A stretch of DNA of 64,000 nt, taken from an uncultured Chitinophaga sp. (GTDB taxonomy: Bacteria > Bacteroidota > Bacteroidia > Cytophagales > Cyclobacteriaceae). Positions 1-8,693 of the stretch are shown here, piece after piece (within the stretch, counting starts at the first letter, position 1; each line of letters starts with the position of its first letter). Location: the NCBI GenBank assembly GCA_902168205.1, contig CABHOK010000002.1, positions 744,001 through 808,000 of the forward strand, in the 5' to 3' direction. The position numbers and the translations under genes are program-made. The notes below the pieces were generated by a model. It had not been told where the DNA came from. It made no database searches and worked only from the letters and a program-made list of their open reading frames with translations.

Positions 1-168
1 GCCTACACGCAGTTCCTTTTGCTCGTAGAGCAGAAAGCCCATGCGTGTTTTTCCAACCATAGCTTCAGGCATGGTATAGTCGTAAATGGTGGAATAGAAT
101 TTTTTGGCGCGTTCAAAATCTGCTACCGGTATCTCAAACCAATTGACAGCATTATCCAGCATTTCCAT
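1..168 (-). CDS. VOC-family (glyoxalase/bleomycin-resistance-like) protein, partial
   Basis: This is the first 56 codons of a minus-strand gene that runs off the left edge of the window. The translation begins MEMLDNAVNWFEIPVADFERA, followed by KKFYSTIYDY and a segment GFLLYEQKELRVG. An opening N-W-F-E-I-P-V with a following RAKKFY helix is typical of vicinal-oxygen-chelate domains of the YdcA/PhnB-like type, which bind a metal and act on varied small molecules. The substrate cannot be told. The start at 168 has an alternative Met two codons later. It lies downstream of the transketolase half on the same strand but is separated from it by a terminator. Confidence 0.7.
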   Translation of the reverse strand, partial: MEMLDNAVNWFEIPVADFERAKKFYSTIYDYTMPEAMVGKTRMGFLLYEQKELRVG

Positions 169-211
169 CGTGGAAGTAATTTAGAGTAACAAGTACGTGA
201 AAGTGCCCGTG

Positions 212-239
212 AAAAAAAATACCCCGCGGGTTGGCGGGG
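212..239 (-). terminator. Rho-independent terminator of the transketolase C-half gene
   Basis: On the minus strand a G/C stem (arms at 239-234 and 227-222, CCCCGC with GCGGGG) is followed at once by eight T (plus-strand A at 212-219). It lies just past the stop of the transketolase C-half gene at 260, so it should end that transcript before the VOC gene. Confidence 0.85.
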
Positions 240-259
240 CATTTTCTATGGAGTTGTTT

Positions 260-1216
260 TTATTTTTTGCGCTTCAGTACTTTTTCAACTGCGGCTACGA
301 TGTTCTCAGGGCCGAGTCCGTATTTCTTGAGGAGCTGCGTTGGTGTACCGCTTTCTCCGAATGAATCATTCACCGCTACCATTTCAATAGGAGTAGGACG
401 GAAGCGGCTCAGCACTTGTGCCACACTGTCGCCTAGCCCACCGTTGATCTGGTGCTCTTCGCAGGTAACAACACATCCTGTTTTTTCAACCGATGCTAAT
501 ATAGCTTCAACGTCCAGCGGCTTGATGGTGTGAATGTTGATCAGCTCAACGCTGATACCTTTTTCCGCCAGTGCAGCTTCAGCTTCAACAGCCTGCCATA
601 CCATGTGGCCACACGCAAAGATGGTTACATCTTTACCATCGATAAGTTTATCAGCTTTACCAATTTTGAAAGGTCTGTCAGCCGCCATAAAAATTGGCCA
701 GCTCGGACGGCCAAAGCGCAGGTATGCCGGGCCGTGATGATCGCCCAAGGCAATAGTAGCCGCTTTGGTTTGATTATAGTCGCAGGGAACAATAACAGTC
801 ATGCCCGGAAGCATCTTCATCATCCCTATATCTTCCAGTATCTGGTGCGTTGCACCGTCTTCACCCAGGGTTAAACCCGCGTGTGATGCGCATATCTTTA
901 CATTCTTGTCAGAGTACGCTACCGACTGGCGGATCTGATCGTATACACGACCTGTCGAAAAGTTAGCGAATGTACCGGTAAAAGGAATTTTCCCTCCGAT
1001 AGTCATACCGGCAGCAAGGCCGATCATGTTTGCTTCTGCTATACCAACCTGGTAGAAGCGTTCCGGAAAATCTTTCTTGAAAGCATCCATCTTGAGCGAT
1101 CCCGTTAGGTCAGCGCACAATGCTACTACATTTGAGTTGCTTTTGCCAAGCTCATGCAAGCCCACGCCAAAACCTGAGCGTGTATCTTTCTTTTCAGTAA
1201 AGGTAAATTTGGTCAT
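260..1216 (-). CDS. Transketolase, C-terminal subunit
   Basis: This 318-residue protein is the pyrimidine-binding plus C-terminal half of a split transketolase, which transfers two-carbon units in the non-oxidative pentose phosphate pathway with thiamine diphosphate. GIAEANM at residues 58-64 carries the glutamate (E61) expected to activate the cofactor. SHAGLTLGEDGATHQ at 111-125 is the conserved pyrimidine-domain segment, and a C-terminal EEHQINGGLGD motif follows near residue 253. The partner N-terminal half is at 19133-19984 on the same strand, about 18 kb away with the complex I operon between them. The two must assemble for activity. The length is usual for this subunit. Start and frame are clear; a 1-deoxyxylulose-5-phosphate synthase half is less likely given the N-half. 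Confidence 0.92.
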   Translation of the reverse strand: MTKFTFTEKKDTRSGFGVGLHELGKSNSNVVALCADLTGSLKMDAFKKDFPERFYQVGIAEANMIGLAAGMTIGGKIPFTGTFANFSTGRVYDQIRQSVAYSDKNVKICASHAGLTLGEDGATHQILEDIGMMKMLPGMTVIVPCDYNQTKAATIALGDHHGPAYLRFGRPSWPIFMAADRPFKIGKADKLIDGKDVTIFACGHMVWQAVEAEAALAEKGISVELINIHTIKPLDVEAILASVEKTGCVVTCEEHQINGGLGDSVAQVLSRFRPTPIEMVAVNDSFGESGTPTQLLKKYGLGPENIVAAVEKVLKRKK

Positions 1217-1436
1217 ATTAAAATTACGAGTGCGAATTACAATACTTAACGCGTGCCACTATATCAACGCTTCCTACATTTAATACCCCTCGGGCACGGG
1301 CGCTGCGAAAGTCGTAAATAATTTCCGTTCTTCCATCACAGAATGGCATAAACTGTTAATGATTTGTTAATCACCCACATCCTTCAGAACATTCGTTCGA
1401 TAAGCCTCGTAAAGACAGCCAAGTTAACCACCGCTT

Positions 1437-1556
1437 ATGCACCACCAATCTGCCTCATCGTCAGCCGAAAAGAAATCCAATCGTAAACTCATCATCTGGT
1501 TTATCATTGCCTTGCTGCTGGCGTTGCTGCCCTGGCTTATTCTCGCAGATCTTTAG
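1437..1556 (+). CDS. Candidate small single-pass membrane protein (39 aa)
   Basis: An ATG at 1437 opens 39 codons ending at TAG 1554-1556. The product starts with a Ser/Lys-rich stretch (MHHQSASSSAEKKSNRK) and continues as a hydrophobic helix of about 20 residues (LIIWFIIALLLALLPWLILA). A charged head followed by one membrane span is the usual shape of small membrane peptides. The stop overlaps the stop of the converging VWA gene by a few bases, a tight convergent arrangement. No family is recognised. It could be a chance reading frame, but the clean head-plus-helix pattern argues for a gene. Confidence 0.4.
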   Translation: MHHQSASSSAEKKSNRKLIIWFIIALLLALLPWLILADL

Positions 1557-2956
1557 TTGAATACATTGATCATCTTGGTTTCACCGGAGGCCAGCTCAAA
1601 ATTTTTGAAGCCGGTAAATTTACTGCCCGCAGAATTACGTACGCGGAAAACTATTTTATACCGGCCGGGCAACAACGTTAAAGTAAAATTAGCTTTCTGG
1701 TTATTGAGGTTGCAAACCCATTGCTGCGTTCCATCGGCCGCTACTTCATATAGACTGCCATAGCCGGTAGATATAGTGTTGAAGTTTACAATGCCGGGCG
1801 AGGGCAGGTAAATATTCTGTGTCTTGTTGAATTGGACATCAACGGTAAATTTTCTCCGCGGCAGCGTGAGGGTTTCTACTTCATATTTACCGGTAAGGTA
1901 ACGGAACGTTTCATTGCTGCGCTGAACGTTGATTACTTCAGTCTTGTCTTTTTCGCGAACAATCGCTTCGAGGCTGTTGTCTTTTCTGCCTTCCTGCTGT
2001 ATAGCTATATTTCCCTGCGGCACCGGTATACGAATTACATTGTGCTTACCGATCTCAATGGTAACGTTACGTTTTGTTACCGGAGGTGTAGTGTTAACAA
2101 CCAGGTCATAGTCAATTACCGGGTCAACCTGTACCGAATCCGGATTACCCTGCACATCACGATAGTGAACAAAGTCATACATCGACATCCCCGTAAGGGA
2201 ATTCATAAAACTTACGTTGACATTTGTTTCGGTAGGTTGATTGCGCGCATCCAGTAACTCTATACTTACCGTTGTTTTTGAGAAGGTAGATTGAATGGCT
2301 TTGTTTAACTCTTCATGAAACTCCTGCGGTGTTTCAGCACTTATATATTTACCGGCACAATCCAGCGTCTTCTCCGCGCGAAGTCCCAAGCCTATAATAT
2401 AGGGGCGGAGGAATACACCTTTCTTCTGCAACTCACGCGAAGTAGCACAGAGATCGCCACCGCATGATTCTATACCATCGGTAATCAGGATCACTATATT
2501 TCGATAACCCGCGTTGGGAGGGAAGTCTTTCGCGGCTTGCTCCAGCGAGTACGTTATAGGTGTTACGCCCTTCGGTTTGATCTCGTTGATCTTGTCGATG
2601 ATAAGTTTGTGATTCTTCGGTTTGAACGGAACCTCCAGCCAGGTGTCTTTACAGTTGTTGGCTTCACGCGGAGAGCGGTGTCCGTAAATACGGAGCGCGA
2701 GTTCAAGATTATTGTTCTGCTGAAGCGAATCTACAATTTGCGTGAGTATAGATTTAGCGATGTTGATCTTGTTTTGATTCGGTCGGCCCCAGGGTTCCAG
2801 CATACTGCCCGAACCATCGAACAGAAAAAGTATACGCGTCTTCTCCGGCACCTTCTGTTGAAGTTTGCGCTGCGCAATGGAGGCCGTGGTAATAAGTATA
2901 CAGAAGAGTACAAAAATGTTACGGATAATCACGATGTTCTTAAAAGCCATGCTCAT
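1553..2956 (-). CDS. VWA-domain protein, exported
   Basis: A signal peptide (NIVIIRNIFVLFCILITTASIAQ) is followed by a von Willebrand factor A domain. RILFLFDGSGSML gives the metal-binding DxSxS site, and VILITDGIESCGGDLC is the later strand and acidic loop. The C-terminal half (about 240 residues) is predicted beta-rich, probably Ig-like, with no enzyme motif. The protein probably sits in the periplasm or at the outer membrane and binds a protein partner through its MIDAS site. The frame is open up to 3046, but the signal peptide fits starts at 2956 or 2950, so 2956 was chosen. Similar BatA-like proteins cluster with MoxR genes; no such gene is nearby. Confidence 0.85.
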   Translation of the reverse strand: MSMAFKNIVIIRNIFVLFCILITTASIAQRKLQQKVPEKTRILFLFDGSGSMLEPWGRPNQNKINIAKSILTQIVDSLQQNNNLELALRIYGHRSPREANNCKDTWLEVPFKPKNHKLIIDKINEIKPKGVTPITYSLEQAAKDFPPNAGYRNIVILITDGIESCGGDLCATSRELQKKGVFLRPYIIGLGLRAEKTLDCAGKYISAETPQEFHEELNKAIQSTFSKTTVSIELLDARNQPTETNVNVSFMNSLTGMSMYDFVHYRDVQGNPDSVQVDPVIDYDLVVNTTPPVTKRNVTIEIGKHNVIRIPVPQGNIAIQQEGRKDNSLEAIVREKDKTEVINVQRSNETFRYLTGKYEVETLTLPRRKFTVDVQFNKTQNIYLPSPGIVNFNTISTGYGSLYEVAADGTQQWVCNLNNQKANFTLTLLPGRYKIVFRVRNSAGSKFTGFKNFELASGETKMINVFN

Positions 2957-3274
2957 GTATAAAACGTAAAACGTTGCAAGGTTAGTGAAGATTGTAAAAG
3001 AAGCAACATTGAATTTCGGTAACGGCAAGGTATATATCAGCCGCACGCGTGCTATATAATTAAAGAGTATATTAAAAGAGTATACCGGCAGTTCTCGTTA
3101 CAACAAGCGTTGCATCGCAATATTTATTCCTGAGAAATAAAATGCCGTTATTTTAAACGCATTCACCCTTTTTTAATTTTTTACTTGAAAGCGCTCTAAT
3201 TTATAGTTTCAAACGCTTGCATTAGTCTGGTGAAAAGTGTTATCTTCAATTACTTCAATCAAGCAGACACTCGT

Positions 3275-3715
3275 ATGGGAAAAGTTAGAAACATCCTTCA
3301 GGGCAAGGGAAATGTTGTCTTTTCCGTTGCACCCACTGTAACTGTATACAAGGCTATCGAGTTAATGTCCTTAAAGAATATCGGTGGACTTCTCATCACC
3401 GATGACCAGGGACACCTGCTCGGTATATTTACCGAACGTGATTATGCACGCAGGCTTATCCTGAAAGGTAAATCTTCAAAAGATACATTGATCGGTGAGA
3501 TCATGACGGAAAATCCTGTAACGGTTTCTCCGGATAACAGCATTGAAGATTGTATGAAGACTATGACCAACCGTTTCATCCGCCATTTACCGGTTGTAGA
3601 TGATGGGGAGTTGGTAGGAATGATTTCGATTGGTGACGTTGTTCGCTATATCATCGAAGAACAACGTGGCATCATCGAAGACCTGGAATTTTATATCACA
3701 GGTCATCATCAGTAA
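3275..3715 (+). CDS. CBS-domain pair protein
   Basis: A stand-alone protein of 146 residues with two tandem CBS domains, which usually bind adenosyl nucleotides and sense energy state. The first repeat includes AIELMSLKNIGGLLITDDQG and GIFTERDYARR. The second includes MTENPVTVSPDNSIEDCM, RHLPVVDDGELVGMISIGDVV. The C-terminal helix (IIEEQRGIIEDLEFYI) is typical of small bacterial CBS proteins. The frame can be extended to a GTG at 3230, but the ATG at 3275 (MGKVRNIL) gives the usual family length. A terminator follows, so it is a single-gene transcript upstream of complex I. Confidence 0.88.
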   Translation: MGKVRNILQGKGNVVFSVAPTVTVYKAIELMSLKNIGGLLITDDQGHLLGIFTERDYARRLILKGKSSKDTLIGEIMTENPVTVSPDNSIEDCMKTMTNRFIRHLPVVDDGELVGMISIGDVVRYIIEEQRGIIEDLEFYITGHHQ

Positions 3716-3725
3716 GATTGACGTG

Positions 3726-3757
3726 ACGCGGGCTACAAACAGCTCGCGTTTTCTTTT
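3726..3757 (+). terminator. Rho-independent terminator after the CBS gene
   Basis: Nine-base arms at 3726-3734 and 3741-3749 (ACGCGGGCT and AGCTCGCGT, one G-T wobble) enclose a six-base loop and run into TTTTCTTTT. It begins about 10 bases after the CBS stop and separates that gene from nuoA. Confidence 0.8.
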
Positions 3758-3828
3758 GCACTTCTCTCTGCAACGATACCCGCACGGAGAAAAAGTATTC
3801 GGTATATAGGTTCTCTAAAGCCACTACG

Positions 3829-4257
3829 TTGGATACGCCAACAGAATATAGTGTTCCGCTTTGGCCTTTATTCCTGTATGGAATAATCGTACTGAGTCTG
3901 GTCGGTGCCATGCTCGGGCTCTCGTACGTGTTAGGACAACGTCATAACGACCGCGCCACTGGTGATCCATACGAAGGTGGTATACTCAGCACAGGCTCTG
4001 CACGCATTCGTTTCTCTTCACAGTTTTACCTCGTAGCCATGCTCTTCGTCATTTTTGACGTGGAGACAGTATTCATTTTCGCATGGGCTATAGCTTTTCG
4101 CGAGCTCGGCTGGTATGGCTATGCCGGTGTAACGGTATTTCTGATACTGTTGGTTGTTGTGTTGATCTATGAATGGCGTGCCGGTGCGCTGGATTTCGGT
4201 CCGGATGGTAAAAAAATACTCAAAGCCTATAAACGCATAACCAAACAAACAACATGA
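3829..4257 (+). CDS. nuoA: NADH-quinone oxidoreductase subunit A
   Basis: First gene of the complex I operon. The 142-residue membrane protein has three hydrophobic helices (about residues 12-35, 66-90 and 97-117). It carries the family loop [23 protein letters not shown] and the conserved [12 protein letters not shown] helix, whose acidic residues belong to the proton path near the quinone site. The start used is a TTG at 3829, since no ATG precedes the first helix. The last four bases overlap nuoB as ATGA, implying translational coupling. Confidence 0.95.
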   Translation: MDTPTEYSVPLWPLFLYGIIVLSLVGAMLGLSYVLGQRHNDRATGDPYEGGILSTGSARIRFSSQFYLVAMLFVIFDVETVFIFAWAIAFRELGWYGYAGVTVFLILLVVVLIYEWRAGALDFGPDGKKILKAYKRITKQTT

Positions 4258-4904
4258 ACTGGTGGCTCTCACATCCCAACGGTAATGGTAAAGCACATGT
4301 AAACGGTGTGCAGAGTACAAGCTCCATGGAAGAAGCGATGCAACAAAGTGTAATGCTTACCAGTGTGCAGAGTCTGCTGGCGTGGGGACGAAGAAATTCC
4401 ATGTGGCCGTTTCACTTTGGCCTGTCGTGTTGCTTCGTTGAAATGGCAACCAGTATGACGCCTAAATATGACGTAGCACGTTTTGGTGCCGAAGTAATTC
4501 GCGGTACACCGCGCGAAGCTGATGTAATGATCATTGCCGGCACTGTATTTATAAAAATGGCTCCTATCATTAAAAGACTATATGAACAAATGATGGAGCC
4601 ACGCTGGGTAATTTCCATGGGCTCCTGCGCCAACTCCGGGGGCATGTATGATATATATAGTGTGGTGCAGGGTGTAGATAAATTCATGCCCGTAGATGTA
4701 TATGTACCGGGATGTCCGCCACGCCCGGATGCTTTTATGGAAGGACTGGTGTTGTTGTCTCAAAGCGTAGGCAAGGAACTGCGTCCGCTGAGTTGGGTAA
4801 TTGGCGACCAGGGCGTAATACGGCCTGAGAAAATTTCATTGAAAGAAACCAAACGGGAATTGCGCAGGGAGATGGTAACATTCCGCACGCCCGATGAAAT
4901 ATAG
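4254..4904 (+). CDS. nuoB: NADH-quinone oxidoreductase subunit B
   Basis: Peripheral-arm subunit that binds the last iron-sulfur cluster, N2, which hands electrons to quinone. The four ligands are visible: the adjacent pair C59-C60 in [10 protein letters not shown]125 in MGSCANSGG and C154 in [10 protein letters not shown]. The 216-residue length is slightly long, with a short extra N-terminus (about 25 residues) before the conserved core and a charged C-terminal tail. It overlaps nuoA by four bases and is six bases from nuoCD. Confidence 0.96.
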   Translation: MNWWLSHPNGNGKAHVNGVQSTSSMEEAMQQSVMLTSVQSLLAWGRRNSMWPFHFGLSCCFVEMATSMTPKYDVARFGAEVIRGTPREADVMIIAGTVFIKMAPIIKRLYEQMMEPRWVISMGSCANSGGMYDIYSVVQGVDKFMPVDVYVPGCPPRPDAFMEGLVLLSQSVGKELRPLSWVIGDQGVIRPEKISLKETKRELRREMVTFRTPDEI

Positions 4905-4910
4905 GTATAT

Positions 4911-6659
4911 ATGGAAGCGACACTTGATCCAACAGAAAAATTAAAGCAAAGGTTTGGCAACGAAACCTTTACTTCGCAACGTGCCAAAGATGATATAGTT
5001 ACCCTGTGGCTTCCGCTGGAGAAAATAAAAGAAGTGTTGTGGTATTTAAAGAATGAGATAGACCGCCCCTATATATTACTTTTCGATTTGTCAGCCATTG
5101 ACGAACGAAGCCGGAATCGTGAGTACGGCTACCCCTCTGATAATTTTACCATACTCTACCATTTGTTTTCCTTCGATCGCAATAGCTTTATTCGTCTTAA
5201 AGTAGCATTGAAAGGAGAATTCCCAACCGTGCCGAGTATAACCAATCTCTGGGCGAATGCCAACTGGTATGAACGGGAAGTGTTTGATATGTTCGGCATT
5301 CGTTTCGAAGGACATCCGCACCTGAAAAGGTTATTGATGCCTGAGTCGTGGCAAGGTAATCCGTTACGGAAAGAACATCCTGCACGTGCTACAGAAATGG
5401 GACCGTTCCGTTTGTTTGATGAAAAACAGGATCGTGAACAAAGTGCACTGCAATTCCGCCCGGAAGAATGGGGACTTCAGACATCCAGTGATGATTCTGA
5501 TTTTATGTTTCTCAACATCGGTCCGCAGCACCCCGGCACACATGGTGTTTTGCGCATTATACTCCAGCTCGATGGTGAAGATATCGTAGATGCTGTACCG
5601 GATATAGGTTTCCACCACCGCGGTGCTGAGAAGATGGCCGAGCGACAATCCTGGCATACGTATATACCCTATACCGATCGCGTAGATTATCTCGGAGGCG
5701 TCAATAACAACCTTGCCTATTTACTCGCAGTAGAAAAACTGGCGGGTATAGAATTACCTGAGCGCGCCAATGTGATTCGCGTAATGATGTGCGAGTTCTT
5801 TCGTATAGCCAGTCACCTGGTGTGGTACGGAACCTTTGCGCAGGATATAGGACAACTCTCACCGGTGTTCTATATGTTCAATGACCGGGAAAAGATATTT
5901 GATATAGTAGCCGCAGTTTGTGGAGGACGCATGCACCCGAACTGGTTCCGTATAGGCGGTGTTGCCCAGGATCTACCACGCGGGTGGGACAAGCTCGTTA
6001 AAGATTTCATCGACTATTTTCCCAAACGACTGAAAGAGTACGATGCCATGGTGATGAAGAACAGTATCTTCAAGGCACGCACAGTCGGTATAGGTATATT
6101 TACCAAAGCCGAAGCAATCGAGTGGGGTGTTACCGGTCCGGGGTTACGTGCCTGCGGTTATGATTGGGACTTCCGCAAAAAACAACCATACTCTGGTTAT
6201 GACAAGTTTGATTTTGATGTACCCATCGCACACAACGGTGATTGCTACGACCGCGCTGTAGTGCGTGTGGAAGAAATGAGACAAAGTCTGCGCATTATAG
6301 AACAATGCTGGAAGTATATGCCGGAGGGTGATTATAAAGCTGATCATCCACTCACTACACCTCCGGTGAAAAAACATACGATGCAGGACATTGAGACACT
6401 CATCACGCACTTCCTCGGTGTAAGCTGGGGACCTGTAATTCCTGCCGGTGAAGCCATGAGTTGCATTGAAGCAACAAAAGGAGCCAACAGTTATTACGCG
6501 ATCAGTGATGGCAACACATCACCGTATCGTGTAAGAGTCCGCACCCCATCCTTCCCCCACATGCAAATGCTACCCTACATAAGCAAAGGCTACACCGTAG
6601 CCGACATGCTCAGCATTCTGGGAGCGATGGATTACGTGCTTGCTGATATTGATCGATAA
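4911..6659 (+). CDS. nuoCD: NADH-quinone oxidoreductase subunit C/D fusion
   Basis: A single 582-residue chain joins NuoC (about residues 1-170; the NuoC signature [18 protein letters not shown] lies near 120-137) to NuoD (about 200-582; [15 protein letters not shown] near 202). The NuoD part forms the quinone pocket with NuoB and ends in the conserved ...[13 protein letters not shown]. There is no stop or frameshift at the junction, so the fusion is genuine. The same fusion is known from Escherichia coli. It is followed by a 122-base gap that holds a long inverted repeat. Confidence 0.96.
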   Translation: MEATLDPTEKLKQRFGNETFTSQRAKDDIVTLWLPLEKIKEVLWYLKNEIDRPYILLFDLSAIDERSRNREYGYPSDNFTILYHLFSFDRNSFIRLKVALKGEFPTVPSITNLWANANWYEREVFDMFGIRFEGHPHLKRLLMPESWQGNPLRKEHPARATEMGPFRLFDEKQDREQSALQFRPEEWGLQTSSDDSDFMFLNIGPQHPGTHGVLRIILQLDGEDIVDAVPDIGFHHRGAEKMAERQSWHTYIPYTDRVDYLGGVNNNLAYLLAVEKLAGIELPERANVIRVMMCEFFRIASHLVWYGTFAQDIGQLSPVFYMFNDREKIFDIVAAVCGGRMHPNWFRIGGVAQDLPRGWDKLVKDFIDYFPKRLKEYDAMVMKNSIFKARTVGIGIFTKAEAIEWGVTGPGLRACGYDWDFRKKQPYSGYDKFDFDVPIAHNGDCYDRAVVRVEEMRQSLRIIEQCWKYMPEGDYKADHPLTTPPVKKHTMQDIETLITHFLGVSWGPVIPAGEAMSCIEATKGANSYYAISDGNTSPYRVRVRTPSFPHMQMLPYISKGYTVADMLSILGAMDYVLADIDR

Positions 6660-6660
6660 G

Positions 6661-6772
6661 TTGTGTTGAAGTGTTGACGTGTTGGTGTGTTGATGTTTAA
6701 GGAACATCATATATATACTAACGCGAAGCTCCACCAACATGAACACCTCAACACAGGAACACTTCAACACAA
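6661..6772. repeat. Inverted-repeat element between nuoCD and nuoE
   Basis: Perfect 15-base arms, TTGTGTTGAAGTGTT at 6661-6675 and its reverse complement at 6758-6772, bracket further imperfect inverted GTGTTG/CAACAC words. The transcript would fold into a long hairpin inside the operon. There is no T-tract, so it is not a terminator. Its AC/GT-rich words resemble the elements before nuoG and nuoH. Confidence 0.75.
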
Positions 6773-6781
6773 AGAAAAGCT

Positions 6782-7246
6782 ATGCTTTCCCTTGAAGAAA
6801 CTCACGAAATAGACGAAGCCATCAGGATCGTTCCCTACAAAAAGGCTGCTTGCATTGAGGCGTTGAAGGTGGTGCAGGAGCATAGACGGTGGATCTCGGA
6901 TGAGAGTTTGCGCGAAGTGGCTGATTACCTGCAGATGTCGGCAGAGGAGTTGGACTCGGTGGCTACATTTTATAATATGATTCATCGTAAACCCGTGGGT
7001 CGACATGTTATACTCTTGTGCGATAGTATATCATGCTGGGTAATGGGATATGAAAATATTCGTGCAGCGGTAATGGAACGCCTGGGTATACAATACGGAC
7101 AGACAACTGAAGACAATCGCTTTACACTTTTACCGAATCCATGCCTCGGCACCTGCAACCACGCACCTGCACTTATGATCGACAACGATCTATACCGCGA
7201 TGTAACTCCGGCTATGCTGGGAGATATACTGGATAAATATTCTTAG
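6782..7246 (+). CDS. nuoE: NADH-quinone oxidoreductase subunit E
   Basis: A thioredoxin-like 2Fe-2S protein of 154 residues that carries cluster N1a next to the FMN site. The four ligands fit the family pattern: C80 and C85 (CDSISC), then C121 and C125 (CLGTC). The N-terminal helical region (residues 10-70, including VATFYNMIHRKPVGRH) is also characteristic. It is followed by nuoF after 50 bases, with a short dispersed repeat just before the nuoF start. Confidence 0.95.
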   Translation: MLSLEETHEIDEAIRIVPYKKAACIEALKVVQEHRRWISDESLREVADYLQMSAEELDSVATFYNMIHRKPVGRHVILLCDSISCWVMGYENIRAAVMERLGIQYGQTTEDNRFTLLPNPCLGTCNHAPALMIDNDLYRDVTPAMLGDILDKYS

Positions 7247-7278
7247 AAGTGTAAGTAAGAAAAACTGTACCATATAGA

Positions 7279-7296
7279 GATTAACGGATAACGACA
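7279..7296 (+). repeat. Short dispersed repeat ending at the nuoF start codon
   Basis: GATTAACGGATAACGACA ends directly before the ATG of nuoF. The core TAACGGATAACGA recurs immediately before nuoJ (13139-13151) and, inverted or varied, at 18886-18900, 21790-21815 and 21951-21990. Confidence 0.7.
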
Positions 7297-8619
7297 ATGG
7301 AACGCCCGCTCACCGAACATATACGCAAGGATCTCCGGCCGCTTACGCTGAAGGAATACGAACAGGTTGGCGGATACCTGTCTGTGCGGAAGGCATTGAA
7401 AGATATGGCTCCGAAAGATATCCAGTCCGTTGTGAAAGATTCGAACCTGCGTGGTAGAGGAGGAGCAGGGTTTCTCACCGGACTAAAATGGAGTTTTGTT
7501 CCGATGGACAGTTCTATTGATACAAAGTATCTCATCGTTAATGCGGATGAGATGGAGCCCGGCACATTTAAAGATCGTCTGTTGCTTGAGAGTGCTCCGC
7601 ATCAGTTGATTGAGGGAATGATCGTATCTGCGTATGGCATACAGGCTAATATATCTTTCGTCTTTTTACGCTGGGCCTATAAGGAAGCTGCTAATAATAT
7701 ACGCTTCGCGATACAGGAAGCTTACGATGCCGGGTATTTAGGACATAATATACTGGGATCAGGCTTTAATCTGGAGATGCATTTGCATACCGGTGTAGGC
7801 CGCTATATATGTGGAGAAGAAACTGCGTTACTCAATTCACTCGAAGGTAAACGTGCTACACCGCGCGCGAAACCTCCATTTCCACAAGTAAGTGGTTTGT
7901 TTGGTAAACCTACGATTGTAAATAATGTAGAGACACTAAGCTGTATACCTCATATTGTGAATAAAGGTGCAGACTGGTTTCAGAAGTTGAGTCTTACGAA
8001 CGATGCCGGCACAAAACTGTTTGGTGTAAGTGGTAAAGTAAGAACTCCCGGGCTATGGGAATTACCAATGGGCATAACCATGCGAGAGCTGCTGGAAGAA
8101 CATGCCGGTGGTATGCAGGACGGATTGAAATTCAGAGGTGCATTACCCGGTGGTGCATCCACTGATTTTTTAGTAGAGCAACACCTGGATGTTAAGATGG
8201 ATTATGTGTCCATTGCAGCGGCAGGAAGTCGTTTGGGTACAGGCACCATGATCGTGCTCGATGATAAAACTTCTGTGGTAGGATTTGTGCGAAACCTGAT
8301 GCACTTCTTTGCACAGGAGTCCTGCGGCTTTTGTACACCGTGTCGTGAAGGTATACCCTGGATTGAAAAGATACTCACATCTCTCGAAGCTGGTAAAGGT
8401 GAAGGACATGATCTCAACTTGCTCGACTTCCACACTAAATATTTAGGTCCCGGCAATACATTTTGTGCGTTAGCACCCGGAGCGATGGAACCCCTGCAAA
8501 GCGCACTTCGATATTTCCGAAAGGATTTTGAACAATATATAGCCGAAGAACTGCCTCACACAACGGACCCTCTACCCGTAAAACGCAATCGTCTCATAAC
8601 CGACATCTCTAAATTCTAG
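7297..8619 (+). CDS. nuoF: NADH-quinone oxidoreductase subunit F (NADH/FMN-binding)
   Basis: This subunit oxidises NADH, holds FMN and passes electrons to the chain of clusters. Residues 51-59 (LRGRGGAGF) and VNADEMEPGTFKDR at 81-94 line the NADH/FMN site. GVGRYICGEETALLNSLEG follows in the middle. The N3 4Fe-4S cluster ligands are C343, C346 and C349 (CGFCTPC) with C390 (FCALAPGAM). The 440-residue length is normal. Presence of nuoE, F and G makes this a NADH-type complex I, not the shorter ferredoxin-linked form. Confidence 0.97.
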   Translation: MERPLTEHIRKDLRPLTLKEYEQVGGYLSVRKALKDMAPKDIQSVVKDSNLRGRGGAGFLTGLKWSFVPMDSSIDTKYLIVNADEMEPGTFKDRLLLESAPHQLIEGMIVSAYGIQANISFVFLRWAYKEAANNIRFAIQEAYDAGYLGHNILGSGFNLEMHLHTGVGRYICGEETALLNSLEGKRATPRAKPPFPQVSGLFGKPTIVNNVETLSCIPHIVNKGADWFQKLSLTNDAGTKLFGVSGKVRTPGLWELPMGITMRELLEEHAGGMQDGLKFRGALPGGASTDFLVEQHLDVKMDYVSIAAAGSRLGTGTMIVLDDKTSVVGFVRNLMHFFAQESCGFCTPCREGIPWIEKILTSLEAGKGEGHDLNLLDFHTKYLGPGNTFCALAPGAMEPLQSALRYFRKDFEQYIAEELPHTTDPLPVKRNRLITDISKF

Positions 8620-8641
8620 AACATCATAGTATATATGCTCA

Positions 8642-8685
8642 CACACCCACCAACCTACACACCTAAACACATAAAAACGTAAACA
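8642..8685 (+). repeat. AC-rich dispersed repeat before nuoG
   Basis: A run of ACAC/CTAAACAC words between nuoF and nuoG. The 20-mer CAACCTACACACCTAAACAC at 8651-8670 recurs without mismatch at 11401-11420 inside the end of nuoG. Confidence 0.75.
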
Positions 8686-8693
8686 CGTTAATC

